A stretch of 64,000 bases of DNA, from contig NZ_WKLH01000001.1 of the NCBI RefSeq assembly GCF_010882175.1, positions 1,448,021 to 1,512,020 on the forward strand. Reading direction: 5' to 3'. Both the position numbers and the translations under genes were made by a program. The notes beneath the pieces were generated by a model. The model was not told where the DNA came from. It made no database searches and worked only from the letters and a program-made list of their open reading frames with translations. Below, piece after piece: positions 9,858-18,592 of the stretch; the stretch's first letter is position 1; each line of letters starts with the position of its first letter. This DNA is from Mangrovibacterium lignilyticum. GTDB lineage: Bacteria; Bacteroidota; Bacteroidia; Bacteroidales; Prolixibacteraceae.

Positions 9858-11075
9858 TTAGTTAAGAAACTGCTCTAACTCTGGGTTGAATGCCACCAGG
9901 TCAATTCCCCAATCGATTAGTGTATTCGCTACAAGTTTTAAACCTGTTTGAATCGTTTCAGGATAAGCGTTCAGCTCATCGTAGGTACGGTAAAGCAATT
10001 GATTGGTGTAACTGCGAATGAACTCGTCTTTGTCTTCAAGAAATGTACTGCTAGTACTGATATCGATATAATCGTGATAGACATACACTTTCAGTGCTTT
10101 AAAAAGCTTACCGTTTTCGTCACGGATATAATTTCCGTCTGCATCCTTCACATAACCGTATGCGTCGCCAGTTCCGGCAGCAATGTAGTTACCATCTTCA
10201 TCCGTCGGGTAAGTTGTCTCTTTATACGTTTTGAAACCGAAACCGTAAAAACCTGCAGCATCCACAAAACCTTTTGACAGAAACCAAGCCAATGGAATTT
10301 CGCCATTCGGGGTTAACTCTGTCCATTGTGTTTCATCGTCACCATAATCTTCGATATAAGCATCTTCTATAACCATGTTGAAATAGGGTTCCGAGTACTT
10401 GTAGATTTCATCGTCGAACAACTCATATAAATCGTTCTGCTCGTACAATTTACAAATGAACAAATAGAAGTTATCCATCATATAAGATTCAGTTCCCAGT
10501 TCCAGATTTTCTTTGTTGACATTGAAGATCATCGCATGTGAATTGAAAAGGGCGTGGTAGTTATATTCGTCGTTTGAAGAAACCCCGTAGTCCCCTTCGG
10601 AGACAAAACCACCGGTTGATGCTCCTCCCAAGCTTGCACTAATCAATATGGTGGGCGGCATCATACTGGCAATCTGACTGCCCGGCTGGATGTATGCAAA
10701 CAATGTTGTATCCAAAAAGGCCAATCCCTGTTCGACATATGCCATGTATTGGGCAATGCTATCAGCAGGCAATGCTCCGTCTTCAGTTTCAAACAACGAA
10801 CGGATCTGCGGAAAATCGAGGTCATTCCAAGCGTCATTGGCACTTTGACTGCCAGCCTGGTAAATAAAATCGAGCGTATCCTGATATTCAAACAAAACCG
10901 CGGTATTATAGGTACTGTACCATTCCTCGATGAGCGGCTGTGCTCCATATTCACCTTGTTGTTCCATAAGTACATCAACCCGGTTTACATCAGCCAGCGA
11001 CGGGGTCAGTTCATCTTCCTGACAAGCTGTTGCCAGAAGCCCCATCAATATTGTATATAGAAATAACTGTCTCAT
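9858..11075 (-). CDS. Lipoprotein resembling SusCD-associated zinc metallohydrolases but lacking HExxH
   Basis: The start is taken at ATG 11075, which gives a clean lipoprotein signal MRQLFLYTILMGLLATAC (Cys 18); the longer reading frame upstream adds a non-signal extension. The order SusC-SusD-this gene, and features such as an N-terminal segment LIEEWYSTYNTAVLFEY, a PPTILISASLGG strand and NSHAMIFNVNKENLELG, recall the substrate-import-associated metallohydrolase lipoproteins of Bacteroidota. Those carry HExxH right after the corresponding 'FNVN' region. Here the equivalent stretch reads MMDNFYLFICKLYEQNDLYELF, with no HExxH anywhere in the protein. I infer a catalytically dead, binding-type member; homology itself is by pattern only and needs a profile search. 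Confidence 0.75.
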   Translation of the reverse strand: MRQLFLYTILMGLLATACQEDELTPSLADVNRVDVLMEQQGEYGAQPLIEEWYSTYNTAVLFEYQDTLDFIYQAGSQSANDAWNDLDFPQIRSLFETEDGALPADSIAQYMAYVEQGLAFLDTTLFAYIQPGSQIASMMPPTILISASLGGASTGGFVSEGDYGVSSNDEYNYHALFNSHAMIFNVNKENLELGTESYMMDNFYLFICKLYEQNDLYELFDDEIYKYSEPYFNMVIEDAYIEDYGDDETQWTELTPNGEIPLAWFLSKGFVDAAGFYGFGFKTYKETTYPTDEDGNYIAAGTGDAYGYVKDADGNYIRDENGKLFKALKVYVYHDYIDISTSSTFLEDKDEFIRSYTNQLLYRTYDELNAYPETIQTGLKLVANTLIDWGIDLVAFNPELEQFLN

Positions 11076-11160
11076 ATGATTTATTTTTGTATTAAGGCAA
11101 GAATGACTGTCAGTTGTATGATTCCGGAAGATCAAATCTTGCATCTTAAATTGTATTGTT

Positions 11161-12606
11161 TTAAGGGATTACCAAGTATTCTTCTATTACCGGGAATTTT
11201 TCGTAACGCTCAACATTGCGGATCAGCAGGTTATTTTCGCGCTCATCCAAAGGCAACGGAAGCGTGTAGTTAGGGTCGTCGCTAAATAAGGTATAGGTTT
11301 CTGTTTGTAGCAGATAACCAGTCTCATCGATAACCGAGTAAACATGTTTTATTTCAGGACGGCTGTCCATTCTTCTTAAATCGAACCAACGGTGGTGTTC
11401 TTCAAAACACAGTTCTTTACGACGTTCACTTAGAACGTACGACAACACCTCGCTATCGTTATCCGGATAAACCACGTCATCAGTACTGGTATACCTGTGC
11501 GCATCCAGCATTTTAATATCATCAATCGCAAGCGTTGCCTGGTTTGAGGCCGCATAAGCTTCGGCCCTGTTCAAAACAGCCTCTGCTACCCTGAAATTAG
11601 CAAAGCCCATACTTGTAAATGAAGTATTGTATTTAGCGGTCCAGTTGTATGCTTCCCCTGTCTCAGCGGTCATCCCTGTAAAAAAGGTTTGCTTACGTCG
11701 GTCTGCATCGTCATAACTATTGTACAATTCTGAGGTTACAGCGAAATATTTTTCACTCCCTGACGACCAGCCACTAATCAAACCAGTCTGGAAAGAATAA
11801 AGGACCTCATCATTTTCGTCGCTAATAAAAGGTATTCCTGTTCTCATAACCGACAAACTGTACTTATCGAGTACTTTATCGGCATAGGTAATTACATCAG
11901 CCCATTTACGCTGGTACAGCAGCACTCTTGACATCAACAAGTTACAAGTCGCAGCATTAGGATGCCATTTCGACTTGGTTAACCCGCTTTCTTCGATCAA
12001 CATCATCGCTTGTTCGAGGTCTGCTTCAACTTGAGAATAGCATTCGGCCACCGAGCTGCGTCTGTAGGTACGCTCCACACCAGTATCCAACCGTAAGGGA
12101 ACACCTAAGTCGGATGATGCAGTTGCAGCATTGAATGGTACACCGTACAAATTCAGCAAGTTAAAATACGAGTAAGCTCTAATAAAATAAGCTTCTCCTT
12201 TAATGTAATTGATCTCTTCGATGCTACCAATTGCATCGTCGACCAATTCGATAACATAATTCGCAATCGCAATATCCTCGTATATATCTCCCCAAGCGCT
12301 ATTGGCATATCTCACCGTTCCGCCATCTTCGTCAATCTCCAATTCGCGCTGCCAGGTATAAAAGGTTTTCATTCCCTTTTTCTTCGTATTGGTGGCATCT
12401 GCACCGTTTCGCTCCCGCAGGTCATCAGTCATGTAATTCACATTCCGGTAGGTGGTGTTTGTTGCATAGTTGAACTCTTTCAACAGCAATGAGGCGAAGT
12501 GATCGGTTGTTTCCGGAATAATCTTATCCTGGTCAACCTCATCCAAAAAATCGTTACAACCCCAAAAGGGCAATAAAATCAGTGTGATATATAATAACTT
12601 CTTCAT
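11161..12606 (-). CDS. susD-like: SusD/RagB-family outer-membrane lipoprotein
   Basis: 481-residue lipoprotein with signal MKKLLYITLILLPFWGC (Cys 17) followed by the typical NDFLDEVDQDKIIPET of SusD/RagB proteins. It has the family's helical TPR-like scaffold (IKGEAYFIRAYSYFNLLNLYG, a hallmark SusD sequence) and the C-terminal block ERRKELCFEEHHRWFDLRRM. SusD proteins form the lid over the SusC barrel and bind cargo outside the cell. It starts 12 bp after the susC stop, so the two are co-translated from one operon. The cargo cannot be read from the sequence; the proteases in the locus favour peptides over glycans, since no glycoside hydrolase is present. Confidence 0.95.
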   Translation of the reverse strand: MKKLLYITLILLPFWGCNDFLDEVDQDKIIPETTDHFASLLLKEFNYATNTTYRNVNYMTDDLRERNGADATNTKKKGMKTFYTWQRELEIDEDGGTVRYANSAWGDIYEDIAIANYVIELVDDAIGSIEEINYIKGEAYFIRAYSYFNLLNLYGVPFNAATASSDLGVPLRLDTGVERTYRRSSVAECYSQVEADLEQAMMLIEESGLTKSKWHPNAATCNLLMSRVLLYQRKWADVITYADKVLDKYSLSVMRTGIPFISDENDEVLYSFQTGLISGWSSGSEKYFAVTSELYNSYDDADRRKQTFFTGMTAETGEAYNWTAKYNTSFTSMGFANFRVAEAVLNRAEAYAASNQATLAIDDIKMLDAHRYTSTDDVVYPDNDSEVLSYVLSERRKELCFEEHHRWFDLRRMDSRPEIKHVYSVIDETGYLLQTETYTLFSDDPNYTLPLPLDERENNLLIRNVERYEKFPVIEEYLVIP

Positions 12607-12618
12607 ACTATTCAGCTC

Positions 12619-15600
12619 TTAAAAACTCATATTTAAACTCATACTATAAGTAGGCAAACTTGGCATCCCGATTGAGTTAACTTGCTCCGGGTCCTGCCCT
12701 TTCAGCTTTTTATCGAAGGCCCAAACAGCTACATTGCTCATTTGCAGTGCTACATTCATATTTTTAACGCCAACTTTCTTGATTGCGTTGGTAGGTACAT
12801 TATACGATAGTGTCACCGAACTTAGTCGAATATGATCTCCTTTTACCACACGGGCATCACTCATATCGTACATATACCAGCCGTTATTATTTCCGCTTGG
12901 CAATACATAGTCATAATACTCCACCTGCGATGCCGGATACGTCAATCGATCAGAAGAGAGACCTGGAATATTCGTGTATTGTTCATCTCCCGGTTGTCTC
13001 CAGCGATCAACAAAAGTGCTGCTCATATTTTCATAGGCGTAAGGCATATTCTGAGCGCCATTATAAAGTTTCAACAAGCGGGTTTTATACCCCAATTTAT
13101 ACGTGAAACTGGCTGACAATCTTAAATTGCCATATCTAAATTCTGTCCCGAAACCTCCGTAATAGAGTGGAACCCTGCTACCTTCGTATTTCAACATTGC
13201 TTTTAACTGCTCATCGGGGGTGTCAAAATCATCTGTCAAACCAACAAAAGTAGGTAGACCCTCTTCGTCCAACCCATCAAATTGGTAGGAGAAAAATCCG
13301 TTTGTCGGGAATCCCGTCCGATAAATACTCCCGCTTAAATATTCGGAGACTGTTAGTCCGTCGCCCGATGCTCCTTCATCAAAACCTTCGAGAACGCGAT
13401 CTTTGTCATACGAGAAGTTGAAGAAGGTGCTCCAGCCAAGCTTTTCGCTTTTGATATTAACCGTGCGAACCGATAATTCGTAACTACTTACATCTTTCGA
13501 ACCAACATTATAGGCTTGTGTTGATGCGCCGTTAACCAGCGAAACCGGTTTTTGTTGGATCAGGTCTGTACTTTTGGAGTAGGCATAATCGAATGCACCA
13601 CTTATACGCCCACGGAATAAACTGTAGTTCAACCCAAGGTTTACAGTTTCTGTCTTTTCCCAACGCAAATTGGCATTCGGGAACTCAACCAAATTTGATG
13701 TAAACTCGTTGCCGTAAATACTCGAATAATCGCGATTATAATTACCAATAATCAGGTAAGGACTCGTATTGGGCATCGTACCACGTATACCATATGAAGC
13801 GCGCAGAGCCAGCTCGTCAATCTTCCCACTTTTGTTCCAAAACTGTTCGTTATGGATATTCCATCGGGATGATACCGACCAGGTTGGTTTAAACTTGTAA
13901 CGCTCATGCTGGCCAAATGTGTTGGAACCATCACTCCGCATATTAAAGTTAAGGATATAACGATTGTCGTACACGTAGTTGAAAATGCCAAACATCGACA
14001 AGGTGTTTGACAAACGGTCGGTGATCGTCGGATAAACAGAGGAACCCTTTGTTGTCATCCAATTGATCATGTTATCATAGCCATAATCAGAGAAATTATA
14101 CACCTGCTCACCATCAACATTTACATATCCCGGATTATCTAAGGAGATAAAACCCCGGCCATAATAATGGTCGTACCCTGGCACCGTGAAACCTGTTGCA
14201 CCCCAATATTTATTGGAACGCAATTCGTGCCCCAGGTTAATATTGAATACGTGCTTATTGTTGATTACTTTATTGTAGTTTAACTGACTACTAAGGCTAT
14301 AAGTATCAGAATTCACCATACCTCCGGTGTAAAGTCCGCCAAAAGGTACCGAGGCAAATTTGTCAACAGATGACTGCACCAAATCGTCAAATGAATCGTA
14401 GGTACGAAGTTCAGCAATATAGAACGTATTGTCTGTGATCCACTCTTCGGAAAGGTTTGTTGTATTGCGATAGGCTGCTAAAGCTGTGAAGCGAAAGTTT
14501 TTGAGGAACTTCCAACTTAAATTGGCCGACACAGCAAAGTCTTTGTTAATAATGTTACGTTGCGAGTTATTCATCTCATTCAGCACATTGTACCTGCCAT
14601 AAGTCGTTCCTGGCGCGTTCGTGTCCAATTTTTTATGCTGAAAAAACAGCTCACCTTCCTCGTCGTAAACAGGTACCGTACGACTGGTATAATAAGCTTC
14701 GTTAAAAGCATTGATCGATGAATGGTTGTGCTTCGCATCCTGCTTCGAACCACTGATTTTAAACGACAGCAGCAGGTTTTCACGCAAGTCAAGATCCAGT
14801 TTCGACATGGCTGTTATCCGTTTAAGGCCGACACCGTTCTCTGTTCCCGGCTGGTCATCGTAGCCCAGTGAAAAATAGTAGCGACTTTTTTTACTTCCGC
14901 CGGAAGCACTTACAGCATGCTTTTGCGTAACGGCAGTTTGGTATAATTCGCCAAACCAATCCGCATTTAATGTTTCGAGGTATGAAACCTGATCCTGAAA
15001 TTGTTGGAAATCATAAGTTCCATCCCACAAGTTCATCAGGGCACCTTCGTAGCCCAAACGATCTATATTTTGTTCTGTGCCGGTAGTTCCCAGGTTACGC
15101 TCGTACATTTCGCGCGACACATCGATCCGTTGCTTCGAATTCATCAACTCAAAATCAGAATAGCCGGGTGCTCTAACCACGTTAACTCCTCCGGAATAGG
15201 TGAACACAGGATCACCTTCTTTACCCCGTTTGGTGGTAATAACAATCACACCGTTGGCAGCGCGTGTTCCGTAGATTGCTGTTGCAGAAGCATCTTTCAA
15301 CACATCAATTTGCTCAATATCCGATGGGTTGACACCGCTCAAGGCGTTTCCAATCACGTTTACCTGGTCAAAGCTGTTAATTTGGTCGGCAGTCAGCGGA
15401 ACCGGGTCTTCATAAATTACACCATCGATAACCCAAAGCGGGCTCTGGTTGCCGGTAAAAGTACTCCCTCCACGAACGCGCACTTTGGCCGCGGCACCCG
15501 GTGTAGCACTCAGGTTGGTAATGGATAAACCGGTCGCTTTACCTTCGAGCATCCGATCTACGTTCAGCGCTCCAAGCATCTCCATGTCCTCAGACTTAAT

Positions 15601-16314
15601 CGAAGAAATAGAACTGGTCAGTTCACGTTTGTCGATCACCTGATATCCGGTTGCAACAACTTCTCCAACTTCGCGGATATCCATTTCCATCTTCACATTG
15701 AGATCAACTATCCCGGTTGCCCCTTTGATTGACACTTCTTTAGTAACATAGCCAATGAAGGAAAACACGAGCGTTTCTCGAGGCTCAGGTAAAATAAAAC
15801 GGAATTCACCATCCACATTAGATACACTCCCAAGAAAACCGTTTTTCACTACGATATTTACACCTGGCAGCGGTTCACCTGTTTCTACGTCGGACACTTT
15901 ACCAATAATCGTCACGCGTTTCTCCTGATCCGATTCCTGATCCGAATCACTCTTCGTTTTGATAACAATCACATCGTCGATCAATGTGTACGTGATATTG
16001 GTCCCCGAAAAAATTTCGTCCAATACTTCCTTTACGGTAACGTCAGATTTCCGAAGCGTGATATGCTCCATCTGGGACAGGTTATCCTCATTGAAGAAGA
16101 AACTGTAATCACACTGTCGTTTGATCTCATCGAACAATTCAGATGCCGAAGCATCTTCTACATCTAAGGTCACCCTTTTTGACTGAGAATAGGTGCTAGC
16201 TGATACTGAGATCGCTGCACAAAAGACTAAAATAAAAGTCAACCTCATAATAAGCCAAATTTTTTTTGGCACTCCCGAACAAAGGGGTGCCTTTCGTAAT
16301 CTCAATTTTTTCAT
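12619..16314 (-). CDS. susC-like: SusC/RagA-family TonB-dependent transporter with STN signalling domain
   Basis: 1231 residues. After the signal peptide come an STN (secretin/TonB N-terminal) domain at ~50-115 (ASELFDEIKRQCDYSFFF, then VKEVLDEIFSGTNITYTLIDD), a carboxypeptidase-regulatory-like domain at ~135-215 (GEPLPGVNIVVKNG), a plug at ~225-350 (VRVRGGSTFTGNQSPLWVIDGV), and a beta barrel to the C-terminal Phe (SMSLNMSF). STN domains contact the periplasmic part of a FecR anti-sigma, and the fecR and ECF sigma genes lie immediately upstream. The pair with SusD imports large cargo with TonB energy. The start used gives a slightly long N-terminus; MRLTFILVF at residue ~23 could be the true signal start. 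Confidence 0.96.
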   Translation of the reverse strand: MKKLRLRKAPLCSGVPKKIWLIMRLTFILVFCAAISVSASTYSQSKRVTLDVEDASASELFDEIKRQCDYSFFFNEDNLSQMEHITLRKSDVTVKEVLDEIFSGTNITYTLIDDVIVIKTKSDSDQESDQEKRVTIIGKVSDVETGEPLPGVNIVVKNGFLGSVSNVDGEFRFILPEPRETLVFSFIGYVTKEVSIKGATGIVDLNVKMEMDIREVGEVVATGYQVIDKRELTSSISSIKSEDMEMLGALNVDRMLEGKATGLSITNLSATPGAAAKVRVRGGSTFTGNQSPLWVIDGVIYEDPVPLTADQINSFDQVNVIGNALSGVNPSDIEQIDVLKDASATAIYGTRAANGVIVITTKRGKEGDPVFTYSGGVNVVRAPGYSDFELMNSKQRIDVSREMYERNLGTTGTEQNIDRLGYEGALMNLWDGTYDFQQFQDQVSYLETLNADWFGELYQTAVTQKHAVSASGGSKKSRYYFSLGYDDQPGTENGVGLKRITAMSKLDLDLRENLLLSFKISGSKQDAKHNHSSINAFNEAYYTSRTVPVYDEEGELFFQHKKLDTNAPGTTYGRYNVLNEMNNSQRNIINKDFAVSANLSWKFLKNFRFTALAAYRNTTNLSEEWITDNTFYIAELRTYDSFDDLVQSSVDKFASVPFGGLYTGGMVNSDTYSLSSQLNYNKVINNKHVFNINLGHELRSNKYWGATGFTVPGYDHYYGRGFISLDNPGYVNVDGEQVYNFSDYGYDNMINWMTTKGSSVYPTITDRLSNTLSMFGIFNYVYDNRYILNFNMRSDGSNTFGQHERYKFKPTWSVSSRWNIHNEQFWNKSGKIDELALRASYGIRGTMPNTSPYLIIGNYNRDYSSIYGNEFTSNLVEFPNANLRWEKTETVNLGLNYSLFRGRISGAFDYAYSKSTDLIQQKPVSLVNGASTQAYNVGSKDVSSYELSVRTVNIKSEKLGWSTFFNFSYDKDRVLEGFDEGASGDGLTVSEYLSGSIYRTGFPTNGFFSYQFDGLDEEGLPTFVGLTDDFDTPDEQLKAMLKYEGSRVPLYYGGFGTEFRYGNLRLSASFTYKLGYKTRLLKLYNGAQNMPYAYENMSSTFVDRWRQPGDEQYTNIPGLSSDRLTYPASQVEYYDYVLPSGNNNGWYMYDMSDARVVKGDHIRLSSVTLSYNVPTNAIKKVGVKNMNVALQMSNVAVWAFDKKLKGQDPEQVNSIGMPSLPTYSMSLNMSF

Positions 16315-16391
16315 AGATTTGTATTACAATTAACTAATAAAGTATTCGTAACAGGATGCTTTTCGGGAGGGTGTCCTACCACCCTCCTTTT

Positions 16392-17609
16392 TTATTTTGT
16401 TACGGTAAGCGTATGATTATCTTCCATTACTACAGTAACCGATGTTTCAGCCTGCAGGATTTTAATTAGTCCACTCATATTTTTATATTTAGGCAGGTTG
16501 CCGGTAAAGTGAATCGATTGAAGCGCCGAGCTATCCACATTGATATCCACATCATACCAACGGGAAATTTTCTTCAACAACGACTCCAACGGTTCATTCC
16601 GGAAAACAAACCGCCCATCCTTCCATGCAGTATAAACGCTGGTATCAACCTCTTTCAATTCGACTACTGCTGTTTTTGTGTTTAACACCAACTGCTCGTT
16701 CGGCTTTAGTACAATCTTATCTGTCGATTTCAAACTGGCGTCTAATTCAACTTGTACTTTCCCTTCAACCAGTGTCGTTACCGTACTCTGGTCTTCGGTA
16801 TAAGCTGAAACATTAAACTGAGTGCCCAATACCTGAATGGTTTGTGAAGGTGTAGCAACAATAAACGGTTTGCTCTTGTCGTGAGCCACTTCAAAGTATG
16901 CCTCTCCTTTCAGTTCAACCCTGCGTTCATTATCTTTAAAAGGTACCGTATAGCTAAGCTCCGTTTCAGAATTCAGCCAGACCTTACTTCCGTCCGGAAG
17001 AACCAACTGGTATTCCCCTCCTCGCGGAATTGACAGTCTATTGGTTGCATAGTGTGTAGCTAACTTCGATGTCGTTTCATCAGCCAGCATATCATCATCG
17101 TAAACCAACACACCACTGTCGTTTTTAATGATCACACTACCCTCGTCAATCGATTGGCTGTCCGTTGCTTTTAGATCAACAACCTGTCCGTTGTCTAAAA
17201 TCAACCGCGCATTTTTTGATCCGGGCTCAATACTTAGCTCGGCTAATTTTTGCTCTTGATCTGAACCGGAGAATTTTTCCCAAACAATACCAACGGTGAC
17301 CGCTAAAAGCAAAACCGCAGCCACTGCAGTCACTGTCCGAATTATTTTCAAGCGAATCACGTTTCTTCGAACAGATGTTTTTTGCATCCGATTCAAAAAA
17401 GTTGTCCATTGCCCCGAAACGTCCAAATTATCCATCTGTCTGTTCCAGTCATCAAACGACCGGGGCTGAAGAATATCTTCGGCCACCTTTTTATTGTCGT
17501 CTGATTCCTCCCACTTCTGCAGGTGCACCCGTTGCTCATCGGTAAGCATTCCAAGCATTTTCCGAGCAAGTAACCCCGCAATTCTTATATGTTCCTTTAC
17601 TTTTGTCAT
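16392..17609 (-). CDS. FecR-family anti-sigma factor
   Basis: 405 residues. A cytoplasmic N-terminal sigma-binding region (1-~85) is followed by one transmembrane helix (~87-107, IIRTVTAVAAVLLLAVTVGIVW) and a periplasmic FecR domain (~130-300; PRGGEYQLVLPDGSKVWLN and FEVAHDKSKPFIVATPSQTIQVLGTQFNV are family signatures). The C-terminal DUF4974 domain (~335-405; LLKKISRWYDVDIN) docks with the STN domain of the partner SusC. It lies between the sigma gene and susC on the same strand. Expected role: hold the ECF sigma until SusC is loaded with cargo. Confidence 0.96.
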   Translation of the reverse strand: MTKVKEHIRIAGLLARKMLGMLTDEQRVHLQKWEESDDNKKVAEDILQPRSFDDWNRQMDNLDVSGQWTTFLNRMQKTSVRRNVIRLKIIRTVTAVAAVLLLAVTVGIVWEKFSGSDQEQKLAELSIEPGSKNARLILDNGQVVDLKATDSQSIDEGSVIIKNDSGVLVYDDDMLADETTSKLATHYATNRLSIPRGGEYQLVLPDGSKVWLNSETELSYTVPFKDNERRVELKGEAYFEVAHDKSKPFIVATPSQTIQVLGTQFNVSAYTEDQSTVTTLVEGKVQVELDASLKSTDKIVLKPNEQLVLNTKTAVVELKEVDTSVYTAWKDGRFVFRNEPLESLLKKISRWYDVDINVDSSALQSIHFTGNLPKYKNMSGLIKILQAETSVTVVMEDNHTLTVTK

Positions 17610-17698
17610 TACACGAATAGGTTAACTAACAATTTGAGACCTTCACATGTAAGACAGAAACAATTGTCAAGTCGGGTGACAACAATTGTAAATATTTT

Positions 17699-18256
17699 TT
17701 AATAAAAGTTAATGAGATTGAAATAAAGAATCATAATTAGCTCATCATCAAGCATATCTCGCAATGCCCTGTAAGCTCTTTTTTTTACAGTCTTGACCGT
17801 ATTAATTGAGACACCCATCTGATCAGCGATGTCCTGATTGGAAAAACCGTGAAGCATGAGATTCATGACTTCTCCAGCCTGGGGAGATAATTCTTTGATC
17901 GCATACCGGAGTATTTGGTATGTTTCTTCGCGTAAAAGTTCGTTTAGAAATTCTTTTTCAGGCAGATGCAAGGCTGCATCGACCGACGAGTTCTGAACCT
18001 TGTTTTCTTTTTGAATAAGATTCAGACACGCATTCTTCACCAACACATATAAATAAGCACGCAATGCTTGCTCGTCGGCAAAGTCCTCCTGATCTTTTTG
18101 CCAAAGCTTTACAAAAGCATCCTGAGCGACATCTTTTCCCTTTTCTTCATCTTTCAGGATTCGGGAAGCCAATATGCACATAGGGGGAAACAAGCTCTCA
18201 AATAATGATTTAAATGCTTGACTATTAAACTCAATAGTTTTTCCCGATACTTTCAT
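17699..18256 (-). CDS. ECF RNA polymerase sigma factor (FecI-like)
   Basis: 185 residues with sigma-70 region 2 (~20-90; ILKDEEKGKDVAQDAFVKLWQK and LRAYLYVLVKNACLNLIQKE) and region 4 (~125-175; ELSPQAGEVMNLMLHGFSNQDIADQMGVSINTVKTVKKRAYRAL, a helix-turn-helix). It is the first gene of the SusCD locus, 89 bp upstream of fecR. Predicted to switch on the locus when the FecR-SusC pair signals cargo. The C-terminus (ILYFNLINFY) is a short hydrophobic tail. Confidence 0.95.
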   Translation of the reverse strand: MKVSGKTIEFNSQAFKSLFESLFPPMCILASRILKDEEKGKDVAQDAFVKLWQKDQEDFADEQALRAYLYVLVKNACLNLIQKENKVQNSSVDAALHLPEKEFLNELLREETYQILRYAIKELSPQAGEVMNLMLHGFSNQDIADQMGVSINTVKTVKKRAYRALRDMLDDELIMILYFNLINFY

Positions 18257-18592
18257 AAAACGAATTATAAGCCATTCTTGATCGAATTACAGCTTACTTA
18301 AAAGATAAAACAGACGCAAGAATAACTTTATTCTTATTTGGTTAATGGAATGCGAATATAATATTTACGAAAATACTTACAATTTTAGATGAAAAAATAG
18401 AACGAGCTCTCCAAAACAAAACATATTTCTGTCAAAGATTCTAAAATATTGGAAATATGCAAAAGCAGAACACCATTCGACCTTCCTTTCTTACCATTCT
18501 CCGACTCAACGACAGCTTCCGTATAAGCAACTGAATACAAAAAAAGAAATGTTCTTTATTTGTATGAAAAAAATTTGAATTAATCTTCGGTC
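18257..18592. other. Intergenic region upstream of the sigma gene
   Basis: AT-rich, 336 bp, no supported gene. On the minus strand it holds TAnnTTCG-like sequences (for example TATTTTCG near 18367) that could be -7 elements for the sigma gene. No clear repeat or hairpin. Confidence 0.5.
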
